In this document: positions 23,614 through 34,637 of the stretch, in pieces
Position numbering within the stretch: the stretch's first letter is position 1
Layout of the letters: every line of letters begins with the position of its first letter
Origin: Mortierella sp. BCC40632
Lineage: Eukaryota > Mortierellomycota > Mortierellomycetes > Mortierellales > Mortierellaceae
Direction of reading: 5' to 3'
NCBI GenBank assembly: GCA_011634665.1
Contig: WAEK01000021.1
Coordinates: 112,501-176,500 of the forward strand
Length of the DNA: 64,000 bases
The notes under the pieces: model-generated
Databases searched by the model: none
What the model saw: only the letters and a program-made list of their open reading frames with translations
What the model was told of the DNA's origin: nothing
Translations under genes and position numbers: made by a program

Positions 23614-23922
23614 AAAAAAAAGATATATTTATTGATAGAGTGAGAGTGAGAGTGAGAGATAGATAGAAAGAGAGAAACGTTCCTTGTTTTCTTTTCTTTT
23701 CTTGTGCTTGGTCCCCCTCCCCTCCTCGACGACCTAGTGAGAGAGACTCTTTTATTTTCTCCTCTTTTAATATATATATATATTTTTTGGGCAAGAGCTC
23801 ATTACTGGATAGCAGAAGAGAAAAAAAAAAAAAAAAAAAAAAAAAAGGCAAAAAAGCAAAAAATACCACTAATAATAAAACATGAAAAACAATCTATCTC
23901 ACAAAGTAAAAATGGATCATCG

Positions 23923-23954
<32 letters not shown>

Positions 23955-24329
23955 AAGAATGATTCCAGTATAGTGGGTCCTAAAAAGTATCTGTGCGTGA
24001 AATGTCCGCGTAGATTTGTGGGTCTCATAAAAAAAAAAAAAAGACGCGTCGCGTATTCCAATCATAACTCCTTTTTTTTTTTTCTAAATTGGCTCGTGCG
24101 CACATAGCCGAGAGACATGCCATTGGCTTAAATAAAAATGGCTCGCCCTTCCATGATTGGTATGGATGCAAGTCGACTTTTTTTTTTTTTTTTTTAAAGC
24201 TACTACGCAAGAGAGACAGGAACAGACGCGGAGGTCCTTTTTTTTTCTCATTCGCCCATGAAGATGCGAGGACAAGTGAGAATAAGAAGCGGCGCACAGC
24301 ACACAACACACATATACATACACATACAC

Positions 24330-24395
<66 letters not shown>

Positions 24396-24396
24396 A

Positions 24397-24433
<37 letters not shown>

Positions 24434-24596
24434 TAGAAAAGAGAACAGAAGAATGCTCAAAAACTTTGGGGCTAGTGGGAAAAGAGACCTTTTTTTCCTC
24501 CACTCACGTCAATCCTAGGTCATTGGCCTATTTGGCCATTCATCCCATCCTTAAGAACGCGGTATGAGGAAACGGTTGACAAAGATAGAGAAAGAG

Positions 24597-24628
<32 letters not shown>

Positions 24629-26313
24629 CGTTGAGGTAGAGGGAACTAAAAGAGAGAGAAAGAGAAGAATTTACGTGGAGAAAAAGGAGAAAAAAAAAAG
24701 TTACCAAGGAGGCATCTGGTCGTGCTTCTTTGTCTTCCACCCCTCAAAAAAAAAACACACAAAAACAAAAACAATAACAATAACAAAAAAGATAGAGACT
24801 CTGGCTATAGTAATGAGAGCAGATAGGCAGGACAAAAAAAAAAAAAAAAGGCTAAGGAGACAAAACAGCCTTTTACAGGATCCAGGACCGGATGCAAAAC
24901 CCTTTCCTCCAGAGTTCGGGCCGATACAGTCAGGGATACACACACACGCAAATACACATAAAGGGGAGAGGGGGGGGAGAGAGAGAGAGAGAGAGACAGA
25001 AAGAGAAAGAGATAGAGAGAAAGAGAGATGAGGCAGTCAAGCATAGAAAGGGATAATGATGGAGAGAATGGCGAGAAGCAGAATCAGGAGTCTTTCGCCC
25101 TCTCTCTCTCTTGGGGCCCAGTAGCCCTTCGCTCTGGGTTTGCTCCGCGTGTGACACGGTGCAACACATTACGTGGGGTCTTTCATCTCTCTCCCCTCCC
25201 CCCCTTCCATCCCTCCCTTCTTTTGTCTCTTCCAACACGCGCGTTCCACCCCCGCCTATGTCCTTGCAAGAACACGGAACCGTTTACGGTCCAAGAGCCA
25301 CTCGTGCTCAAGCAGTTCGTCTTTTTTTTTTTTTTATCTTTGGTATAGGTCTTTTTTTTTCCTTAGCGCAAGATGTTATTAAGCTGATACACTAGTCGAG
25401 AACATGAAAGAGAGATAGAGAGAGAGAGAGGGTGCTGTTCTTGCAGGGTGGAGTTGGGATAGGGCGAGATAAAAAAGAAAAGAAAAGAAAAGAAAAAAAA
25501 GAATGAAAGTAAAAAGAAAAGGGTAATAGTCGGAGAGATAGACAGAAAGGGATAGAGAGAGAGAAAGAGAGAAAGAGAGAGCAATAGTGGCAGTGACGGC
25601 AATGACTTTCTGCTCATCTCTCCTCCTCAACTCTTTCCTCCCCCCCCCCCTCTCCTCACACTTCTTCCCTCTTCATTCTTTCTTTCTTTTTCTCGCTCCT
25701 CCTCAAGGTAGGGAGCGAGAACTCAACGGTCTTGTGGCAATTACGCAAAATAATAAACTAAAATTAGCATTGAATTAAAAAAAAAAAAAAAGGCAGAGAA
25801 GAAAGAGAAGGGTCTAAAAGGATAGGACGCGTCGAGACATGGAAAACTACAAGACGAATGACTAAAGAGAAGAACCCCATTTTTTTTTCTTTTTTTTTTT
25901 TTTCTCTCTCCCTCCTCCGCGCACGCGCGCGCCATCTAACTCGAGAGCCTCACAAAGGAGGAGAAAAGAGAGAATGAAAAAGAAAGAAAGAGAAAGAGAG
26001 CGAGAGAAAAGTGAAAGAGAGATAGAGATAGAGAGGAGAAGGTTCAAGGAGGACAAGGAAGAGGAGGAAGGGGATCCCTGTCGTCCAACAATGCTCTCCC
26101 GCCCATTGCTACTATTGCTGCCGCTAAACTGTTTTGCTCCTCCTCCTCCTACTCCTCCTACTCCCCTCCCCTCCTCCTCCCCCTTTTTTTTCTTTTTTCT
26201 TTTTTTTTCTGGTCCCTTTTCTTGTCCAATCCTTTCTGCTTCTTTCTCTCTCCAGAAAAAAAAAATAACAAAAAAGGAGTTGGTAATCCCCGGATCTCCC
26301 ATGGTCCCAAACT
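23614..26313. other. repeat-rich intergenic region
   Basis: Convergent tail-to-tail spacer between the surface-protein gene (+) and the epimerase gene (-). It contains a long GA microsatellite at 24337-24432, more GA tracts at 24960-25030 and 25400-25600, and many A/T runs. No gene is supported. Confidence 0.7.
24337..24432. repeat. (GA)n microsatellite
   Basis: About 95 bp of GA with occasional GAAA interruptions. Confidence 0.95.
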
Positions 26314-27849
26314 CTAGAACGCACGGCCGTTCTTCATATTCGGACCAGGTGCCGGAGAACTGGTCGGTGACAACGCCGTCGCCAGCATGGGTGGAGTCGA
26401 AACACCTGTAGTGGCCGTGGTTGTAGAGGTCGTAGTATCAACCGCGATCGGCTTGGGTGGATGCTTTGGAATGGTCGAGATGATCGGAAGAAGTCGCATC
26501 GGTAACATGGCCGGCGACGACGACGACGACGACGGTACCGATGACGACGGAGTGGACCCGGGTGAGGACACGGGCGAGGAAATGGATGAGAACGAAGGTG
26601 AGGGCGAAGGCGAAGGTGAAGGTGAAGAAAGTGACGCCGCCAAGGTCAACGTCGGGGTCTTGGTATCGGGTCCATCCGAGAATGGTGGGACATGAGGTGC
26701 AGGTGAGGGCGTCGCAGGAGAGGAGAACGCCATGGGAACCTCATCCTCATGCTCTTGAGAATCGTTGTCTTGTGGATGAAGGTATCCGTTCGGGTTCTGA
26801 GATTGCCACCTCCACAGGTCATTGCACATGTCCTGGAGTGTCTTCTCGGCCTTCCAATCCAGATCTTGTGCTGCTTGCAATGGGTCTGCAATCAAGGACT
26901 CGACATCGCCTGGTCTCCGACCCACAATCTTGTAAGGAAGCGCTCGACCGACCGTAAGTGACATGGACTGGATCATGTCCATGACCGAGTAGCCAACCCC
27001 CGTGCCCAGATTATAAGGGACACAACCCAGGGTTTGACGTGACCGAGTCAAAGACTCGATCTTACTCAAGGCCGCGACATGACCCTTGGCAAGATCGACA
27101 ATATGGATATAGTCACGCACACCCGTACCATCCTTTGTATTGTAGTCACCACCAAAGACATTGACGGCAGGTCGACGACCGATCGCGACCTGGGACACAA
27201 ATGGCATCAGGTTGTTGGGAATGCCGCTGGGGTCTTCGCCAATGAAGCCGGACGGGTGTGCGCCGATGGGGTTAAAGTACCGGAGGAGGATAATGTTCCA
27301 TTGACCGGGTTCACTCGCGGCCATGTCCCGGAGGATCTCCTCGATGTATTGCTTTGTACGACCATACGGGTTCATGGCCCCGACCGGTGCCGACTCCTGG
27401 ATAGGCGCATCCGAGGCAGGAAGGCCATAGACGGTGGCAGAGGAGGAAAAGATAAAGTTCCGACAATGATGTTGTTGAAGAAGCTGAAGCAAGTTGAGTG
27501 TCCCTGTGATGTTGGTTTGGTAATAGCCGAGTGGGATCTGAGAAGATTCGCCGACGGCCTTGAGTCCCGCAAAGTGGATACAGGCCGAGAACGTGTACCG
27601 TTCAAAGATGTCCTGGAGTGCAACCATGTCCAGTAGATCCACCTTGTGGAAGACGAGCCAGCCCTTGTTGTGGGCAAGAAGACGAGCGCGGCGAAGCGAT
27701 TCCTGAGATGAGTTGCAAAGGTTATCGATTACGACCAGGCGCTTGCCCAGTGTGAGCAGTTCAACAACCGTGTGAGATCCAATGAAGCCCGCACCGCCTG
27801 TGACGAGGATCGTATCCTGACATTGGCGACGGTGGTGTGGCACGGTCAT
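26314..27849 (-). CDS. GALE: UDP-glucose 4-epimerase with Ser/Pro C-terminal extension
   Basis: Interconverts UDP-glucose and UDP-galactose with bound NAD; Leloir pathway and sugar-nucleotide supply. Single exon, 511 residues. Short-chain dehydrogenase fold: the Rossmann motif TGGAGFIGSH is at 17-26, followed by VVIDNLCNSS. The active-site triad is Ser137 in FSSSATVYG and the Y-x-x-x-K pair Tyr162/Lys166 in NPYGRTK. Substrate-side motifs LLRYFNPIGAHPSG, GTGVRDYIH and RRPGD are intact. The catalytic domain ends near residue 360, as in the ~340-350-residue enzymes. It lacks the mutarotase domain of yeast Gal10. Residues ~374-511 are an unusual Ser/Pro/Thr-rich disordered extension ending KNGRAF. 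No frameshift separates the two parts. The upstream GA-rich region (28141-28345, CT on the sense strand) is probably its leader or promoter. Confidence 0.95.
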   Translation of the reverse strand: MTVPHHRRQCQDTILVTGGAGFIGSHTVVELLTLGKRLVVIDNLCNSSQESLRRARLLAHNKGWLVFHKVDLLDMVALQDIFERYTFSACIHFAGLKAVGESSQIPLGYYQTNITGTLNLLQLLQQHHCRNFIFSSSATVYGLPASDAPIQESAPVGAMNPYGRTKQYIEEILRDMAASEPGQWNIILLRYFNPIGAHPSGFIGEDPSGIPNNLMPFVSQVAIGRRPAVNVFGGDYNTKDGTGVRDYIHIVDLAKGHVAALSKIESLTRSRQTLGCVPYNLGTGVGYSVMDMIQSMSLTVGRALPYKIVGRRPGDVESLIADPLQAAQDLDWKAEKTLQDMCNDLWRWQSQNPNGYLHPQDNDSQEHEDEVPMAFSSPATPSPAPHVPPFSDGPDTKTPTLTLAASLSSPSPSPSPSPSFSSISSPVSSPGSTPSSSVPSSSSSSPAMLPMRLLPIISTIPKHPPKPIAVDTTTSTTTATTGVSTPPMLATALSPTSSPAPGPNMKNGRAF

Positions 27850-28140
27850 TGGATAGGGTAAGAGGGTTTGGTCGTGGTGTGGAATGTTGAAAGGTGGTCG
27901 ATAGGGAGAGAGGTGGGAGAGGAAGGAGTACCTGGCCAGCAGGACAGTAACAAGAGTGGTGAAAGAATGGAGAAAGAGTGGGGTGCCGGAGGGTCTACGA
28001 CTCTGGCAGGCCCGCTTTGGAATGATGCAGACTGTGCCTGAAATGAATGGCGAATGAATGACGGCAATGGAAGAGATGAATGAGGAAAGGGAAGAAGAGT
28101 AAAGACGACGGAGGAAGAGGAAGAGGAAGAGGAGGAGACG

Positions 28141-28175
<35 letters not shown>

Positions 28176-29677
28176 ATGAGAGAGCGAGAGAGAGAAAGAG
28201 ACAGACAGAGCGAGAGAGAGAGAAAGGAACGAGAGAGAGAGAGAGGACAGGGCGCGACGAGAGAGAGGAAGAGAGAGGAAAAAGAGAGGTAGAGAGAGAG
28301 GAAGAGAGAGTGCAAGAATGAGAGTAAAAGCGAGAGAAAGAAAGAAAGAAAGATGCCTGACAGGAGCGAACAAGGAACGGACCTACGGTGACCGCAGATG
28401 CAAAGCACTAGGCTGTCCAGGCCTAGGACCATGCGGCGCACGCACGCACACGGGCATCACGGTTAACAGATTCACTCCGACGCACTGATGCTTTTGAACG
28501 CTCGTAAAAGAGACAAAGGCCAACAGCCAACCCACATTCCCTGTGCTACCTGTCATTCGCGGTTTTTTTTTTAACCTCGCCCCTACCCGACCATGCATGC
28601 CAACAGTCGTGGATGCGCCGTGCTGCACCACTGCACCGAGTCTAAGAGAGAGAGAGAGAGAGATGAGGTGCACTCTATCTCATATCCTCTTCTGCATTCT
28701 CTTTCTCTTTCTCTTTCTCTTTCTCTTTCTCTGTCTCTGTCTCTCTCTCTCTCTCTCTCAGCTTTGCGTATCTCTTCTCTCTCTTATTTGTCGGCCGTAC
28801 TTTGCCTATCTGTCCATGTAGGAGGAGGGGGCACATTCAGGCATTTTGAGGGCTCAAGGGAGCAAGGAGAAGGAGACGAGAAAAGAAAAAAAAAAAAAAA
28901 GGAAAGGGCAGAAACGATTGCAACGAATCCTAGAGCCAAGGCACCGAAGGAGGCGACAACAGAGAGAAGGGGAGAGATGGATCAAGAGACAGTCGGTCGG
29001 TCTTTTGTCAAGATGAGCAAGAGACAAAGAGAGGCGTGCCAGTCCAGCATCGGCCTAAATGCCAGACCAGCGCCAGCCCTGCACACACTACCGCAACGCA
29101 CCATGCACAATAAGAAAGAAAGGAGAGAGACAGAGAGACAGAGAGACGCAGAGACAGACAGACAGACAGACAGACAAGGGCCCCAGCCGGCCATCAGGTG
29201 AGAGCCAACAGAAGGGGAGGGGGTGGGGGAACGCGGAGCAGGGATAGACAAACAAGCGCCGGGTCCTGAGATCGTCCACCACCTCCTCCTCGCCCTCGTC
29301 CTCAATCTTCCTCTCTCTTCCTCTCTCTCTCTCTCTCTTCCCCCCCTTCTCCCTTTCTTGACTTTGAGCTATTCTCTCTGTCATTGTCTGTCGATGAGTG
29401 CGGAACGCGCCCCTTTGGCACCACTCCCTTCGTCATAGCTTTTCATCCGCATGGTCCATATTCTTCACGACGCTCGCTTTCGCGCGACGGATGATGAGAA
29501 TGATTTTCCAATTGATTGTGTGACCAAAGAGAGCCTCTTCTGACTCCCCCAGACGCGACAAACGGACTCACGGACTCTAGACTTTCTCTTTCGAGCTGTG
29601 CTTCATCTCATGAGTGGGACGAGTGCTTTGTCGTCTTCATTCGTGAATGCATCATCCTCTTCCACATGAGTAGTCCT

Positions 29678-29735
<58 letters not shown>

Positions 29736-29794
29736 GCTCACTCTCTCTTCTCTCTCTTTTTATTAGCATTATTATGATGACTATGATTAAATGT
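27850..29794. other. intergenic region upstream of the epimerase
   Basis: No gene is supported. GA microsatellites at 28141-28345 precede the minus-strand epimerase gene. CT tracts at about 28700-28760 and 29311-29340 and a CA tract at 29681-29733 lie further out. The low-complexity frames are repeat products. Confidence 0.7.
29681..29733. repeat. (CA)n microsatellite
   Basis: About 53 bp of uninterrupted CA, located about 60 bp beyond the stop codon of the minus-strand adenylyltransferase-like gene. Confidence 0.95.
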
Positions 29795-30984
29795 TTACTG
29801 AACGTACAACTTGTTCTCCTCAATGACCCTTCGCACAGATGGAAGTACACCTTGGTCAACCAGGGCCCAGTTCTTGTTCTTGATAGCATCTCTAACCAGG
29901 GTCGATGAGAGTTCTTTGACTGGCACCTCTTGGGTCTTTATATCTCCATGGGACATGACTTGTTGTTCACCTGGTTCCTTGTCATCATTGTCCTCCTCCT
30001 CCTCATCAACAATGTCCACCAGAGTGACCTTGTGGCCATGTCCACTCTGCTCCACAAAGCGCATCATCTCCTCTCGCGATCCAAACCCTGGTCGTGAGGA
30101 GCAGATCACATCACACTTTTCAAAGAACGGAGCCAGATCCTTGTGCACATCCTGATAGTATTTGGGATCAAAGAGTCGAATCATAGTATCATGCCCCAGG
30201 ATCCAGGAGAGCTGGACTTTGTTGGATGACTTGAAATGGTCCAGAATTGGCTGAGCCTTGTCCATAAACCTGGCATGGATCTGTCAATGTCAAAAAAAGA
30301 AAAGAAAAGAAAAGAAAAGAAAAGAAAAGAGTATTTTTTGTTCCATTTTCCAGGTACCCATTCCCGAAAAAAAAAAAGAAAAAAAAAAGAAAAAGAGAAG
30401 AGACAGAAGAGACAGAAGAGTAGGAAGATAGAGAAGAGAAAGAATGAAAGAAAGAAACGTTAGCCTTTTTTAAAAAGAAAAGAAGGGAGTTCCTTCGTCG
30501 AGCAGTTTTTTTTAAAAGAAGAAAAAAAAAAAAGATGCCTTGCCGTGAGTCCAACAGCCATCTGTTGAAGAGCATGGTGATGTTTCTCATGCTGGATCGA
30601 ATGTTCTGCCATGGCCTCCATCATCTCAAGACGTTCCACTGCACCAGCACCCATCTGACCCTTGTCCACATTGTTGGTCGCCAGAAGCAACAACACAGCA
30701 TCACACCCCACCCGTGCTGCTGCCTTGAGCAACTGGTAATGGGCCCGTGTCGGAGGATTGAAGGACGAGTCCAGGACCGCTATCCGGACTGGATTTTCCT
30801 GGTCCTGCTTGGTCGTCCCGGTCCTGGTCCCGTTGTTGATCGCGAGACTGTCCACAGAAAAGGGCCAGGAATCGGGTGAGGCAAAGGTGGTTTGGAATGG
30901 CAAGGGTGGGGTGTCCTTGGTCCTGGCAAGGGCGGTTTGAAGAAGTAGCTTCTTCATGATTGGGGGATGGGATGCTGGAGTCAT
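29795..30984 (-). CDS. POF1-like nicotinamide-nucleotide adenylyltransferase family protein
   Basis: Nucleotidyltransferase of the HIGH superfamily, most like fungal POF1/NMN adenylyltransferase-like proteins, which would make NAD from NMN and ATP. The model is exons 30984-30539 and 30269-29795, 306 residues. The nucleotide-binding signature DSSFNPPTRAH is at 72-82 and the second ATP motif SSTLVRDAI at 270-278 (equivalent to ISSTxxR). Between them lie LSWILGHDTMIRLFDPKYY and SSRPGFGSR, typical for the family. The exon join is unusual: the best-fitting model uses a GC donor (CAAG|GCATCT) with a CCAG acceptor, giving VGLTA-R-FMDKAQ. A GT donor 15 nt upstream with a different acceptor also keeps the frame but fits the family less well. 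An alternative start exists at residue 10 (MKKLLLQ). An acidic DEEEEDNDD insert near 236-245 is not conserved. Confidence 0.87.
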
Positions 30985-31221
30985 GTTAATGACATTTACA
31001 CTTTTCTCTCTCTTTCCTTCTCTCTCTCTTTCTTTCTCTCTTTCTCTTTCTTTGTCAGGACCCTGATCCCATGGTCAAGAAACTGGTTAACAAAATGCAG
31101 TCACTCCTTCTGCTCATGCGTTTGGCCTCGGGTAAAGATGATGGTACTCATCTCAGTTGCTGCAGACAAAAATAAAAGAGAGACCAAGAGACAGACTAGT
31201 GAACAAGAGAAAGAAAGGAAG

Positions 31222-31252
<31 letters not shown>

Positions 31253-31863
31253 AGAGAGAGAGATACTATGGATGCGTCTGTTCCATCCATCTGTCCATCC
31301 ATCAAGAGATGCCATCCATGGATCACTACCGTGGCAGAATGTTTGAGGATGTGTCCTTTTCTAACCGACCTGTGAGACCCCTTTCTCACCCTTCTCTGGT
31401 ATAATCTTTTTCGGTCTCTCTCTCTCGTATTGCTATCGCAATTGCCGTAAGCCAGACGAACCAGGGCTGCGGACAAAACAAATGAGGGCAAAAGAGGGAA
31501 GGCTCAATGGCCCGGTCCGTCCATGGGCCGGAAACAGGGCTCTCTTGGGCCATTCTTGGGTAGGCGTTTTGTCAGTTGCTTCGGCACTATTGAGCCTTTC
31601 TTTTCTTCCCTTTTCTTGATGGTTCAAAGATGGCCATGTATCTAGCCTCTGGGTTCAACGCGCTGGAAAGAGGCTATTTCTTACTCAGCTGAAAGGCGGA
31701 AGGTAGAAGTGGGAGGGAAGAGAGGGTGGTGGTGGTGTGTGTGTGTGCAAATGTTCCAAGATGTTATAAATACCTCGACTTTTTCCTCAGAGGCTACAAC
31801 AACAAGGTGGCTAGGCTTAAAGTCGTTGCTGTGGCCACACTCTCAGGTCCCAGAGATTGTTTG

Positions 31864-31925
31864 ACTATGAACCATAAGCCATGAACCATGAACCATAAGC
31901 CATGAACCATGAACCATGAACAATC
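31864..31925. repeat. 7-bp-based minisatellite (GAACCAT/AAGCCAT)
   Basis: About nine head-to-tail 7-mers alternate between GAACCAT, AAGCCAT and close variants. Confidence 0.85.
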
Positions 31926-32269
31926 GACCATGACCGCGAGTCATGCCCGAGAGCAAGGGTGGAGGGCCATGATCGAGCGGCGAGGCGTGGGGCGTAGCAG
32001 AGGCGCAGAGAAGGGCGCAGGGGGAAAAGCATGATAGTCGGGAATGAGGGGATTTGTGTATGAAAAAAATAAAAAAAAATAAAAGGTGGAGGCGAGGGTG
32101 TGAGTGGCATGACAGAGACACAGATTGTATATTCTTCCGAGTCACTCGAGCAATGGGCGACCGTTTGAATACCCACCACCATGTGTTGTCCTGACTGGGA
32201 TACCGAGAATTCAAAAAAAAGAAAAAGAGAAGGGAGGGAAGAGTCCGTTCCTGCGTTCTCCCCTGCAGA

Positions 32270-32280
32270 AATATAAAAAG
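32270..32280 (+). promoter_or_regulatory. TATA-like element upstream of the LPMO-like gene
   Basis: AATATAAAAAG lies about 300 bp upstream of the ATG and is followed by a 23-nt T tract and a pyrimidine-rich leader, a typical fungal promoter order. The transcription start is not known. Confidence 0.35.
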
Positions 32281-32571
32281 AGACTCTCAAACCACCCCAA
32301 CCTTTTTTTTTTTTTTTTTTTTTTTTTCCACCAACAAAGCCCTATCTCTGTTCTCATTCTTCCCCCCACCTCACTTTTCCGTTTCTCTCCCACTGCCCCG
32401 TTATTCTTCCTGTCGGCTGTGCGGACAAGTGTTCTCTCCGCCGCTTCATCGCCTCTCTCTTTCTCTCTTCATACGGCATCCTTCTTGCATCTCTTCCATC
32501 TCTCCTCAGTAACAACCACCGACTTCTCTATCAGCTCTTTTTTTTTTTTCACTCACACCTATCATCCTGAT

Positions 32572-33017
32572 ATGGCCATCCGCACCACTCTCTTGGCAGT
32601 GACCGCCATTGCGCTGACTTCTCTTGTCGCCACTTTCTCCGAGGCTCACTCATGGGCTGACTGTGTTGACTGGCGATTCAACGACCCAGCCAAAGAAGGT
32701 ACCGACTCTCTCTCTCTCTCTCTCTTTCCAATTTACACAAATCGTTGAATTTTTGAGTGCTGTAGCGTGTGTCTGTGTGTGTGGTGTGTGTGTGTGTGTG
32801 AGGTGAGCAAGAGTTTTCTATTTTGTCTCGCCCCAATTTTGAATTGAATACCGCACATCAACATGCCTTGTCTCTTTCCACTCTCCGAACGGACGAACAC
32901 AACAGCGTTGTACAAATTGTACCAACCCGAAAGGAAAGAAAGGAAAAAAAGAAATGACAATTTCAATGTGCCCGATCCCCCCAAGCCCACTGTTCAACTA
33001 CTCTGGGGGCTTTTTCT

Positions 33018-33116
<99 letters not shown>

Positions 33117-34097
33117 GGGGGAATCTCAGCCACCCCTGGGAGACCGCGTGTGATTGGGCAGTGGAACGCGCGTAGTAAACCTGGAGGAGGAAAGACTTGA
33201 ATGAAAAAAAAAAAAAAAAAAAAAAGGACGTCCAGAGTTTCTTTGCTCAAACACACACAAACGCACAAAATATATTTTCTATATCCCTTCTATTGCGCCT
33301 CTTTCAGAGACTCTAACCCGCTCTTCCATTTTTTTTTTTTTTTTTTTTAAAAAAATCTCTTTTACCTTCAATCATTTTTCTCTCTCTCTCGCCTTCCCCC
33401 CCTCCTCCTCTTAGGCTGGACGGATAATCATGGCAAATGCTTTGGCCATGCTCGCAAATTCCCTCTCAAAAAGGTTAGAGAGCAAATGAAGACTAATCCA
33501 AAGGCATGGGCCAAACTCGATAGTGATAGTCCCAACCGTCACTACGAGCAGGAGCATGGCACCAACAACCCAAAGTCTTGTTCCGACGGATCGACAGGAG
33601 AAGAATCGGGTGCGGACGAAACCCGCCAGGATCCGGTCTCTCGAGCCTACGGAGGCGATTTTGGTCTGATGGCTTCTGCCATCCCAGGCCAAAAAATGTG
33701 TGTCCGCTGGCCTTCCAAGAATCATGCCCCCGAGTACAAGGTTCCTGATCTCTTCATCAACATGCCTCCTGCTCCTACCACGAAGGATCCTGACCAAGTG
33801 TCGCTGATGAAGATGAACATTGCCAAGCTCAAGTACAACAACTGCAATGATATCAAGGGCGATACAGACACAACTCCTTGTGGTGGTTGCTTTACTATCC
33901 CCAAGGACCGCACCCCAGGCACGTATATGATCCAGTGGCGATGGGAGTTGAACCCAGGCGAGTGGTATGCCTCTTGCTGGGATATCCAGGTGAACGCTCC
34001 CGTTGAGCCCGGCAATAACAGCACCGGTCAACAGCAACCATCATCACAACTCGTCCTCGGTGGCTCTTCCTCAGTCTTTGCCGAGCTTGCCGAGTAA
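32572..34097 (+). CDS. secreted lytic polysaccharide monooxygenase-like protein
   Basis: Probable copper-dependent oxidase acting on an extracellular polysaccharide (chitin or another wall polymer; substrate not readable). Exons 32572-32698 and 33415-34097 give 269 residues. A signal peptide (residues 1-25, ending TFSEA) is predicted to leave His26 as the first mature residue (HSWADCVDW), the defining histidine of LPMOs. The second brace histidine fits His146 in VRWPSKNHAPEY, aligned by eye with the W-x3-R-H segment of AA10 enzymes. The axial aromatic fits Tyr227 in WYASCWDIQV, five residues before the Asp. The strand TYMIQWRWELNPGEW is the usual core strand. Ten or so cysteines suggest disulfides. 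The C-terminal tail is short and Ser/Gln/Gly-rich, with no carbohydrate-binding module. Auxiliary-activity family is not assignable by eye. The intron is 716 nt and full of CT and T repeats. Confidence 0.8.
33029..33116 (+). repeat. compound (CT)n(T)n tract in the LPMO-like intron
   Basis: About 62 bp of CT followed by about 26 T. It accounts for part of the exceptional 716-nt intron length. Confidence 0.9.
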
Positions 34098-34637
34098 ACG
34101 TAAAGAAAAAAAAAGAAATAAGAACTAAAAGAAAAGAAAAGAAAAAAAAAGAATAGAAGGACACTAGCCTCTTTTTTCACAAAAGCCAAATCAGTGCAAT
34201 CAGCGCTCTTTTTTTTTTTGCCGAATTATTTGCTTTTCAGACATTGGTTGACTGAGGGGGGAGGGGAAGATCCATTTAGGCAAAATTGATCGTAGTTGTT
34301 TTGGGCCGGTCCCTCACTACTCCACCCTCCTCTCCTTCCCCGACGCACAGCCTCATTAGAAAACAGGGCACTATCCTTCCCCACCTTTTTTTTCACTTTT
34401 TTCTTCTTGATCATAAGAGTAATCCAACATTCTTATGCTCTGAAAAAAAGAAAAAAACATGCTTTTTTCGACTCAACTGCAGACAAAGATGCACAGAACC
34501 AAAATGAGAATGAATTAAAGTAGACTAAATACAAATGGGCTCTGGTGGCCAATGTCATCTTTCATTTTTTTTTTTCTCTTTCTTTCTTTCTTTCTTTTCT
34601 CTCTTTCTATCCTCAATCTCTTTTTTCTTTCTTTCTT
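34098..34637. other. convergent 3' spacer
   Basis: 540 bp between the stop codons of the LPMO-like gene (+) and the large minus-strand gene. It holds A-rich and T-rich stretches of the kind found at 3' ends and no open frame with support. Confidence 0.7.

Larger units (their letters stand above)
30985..32571. other. divergent promoter region
   Basis: Lies between the adenylyltransferase-like gene (-) and the LPMO-like gene (+). It contains a 29-nt A run near 31220, a small minisatellite (31864-31925), TATA-like sequences and a T-rich leader before the start at 32572. No gene is supported. Confidence 0.65.
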
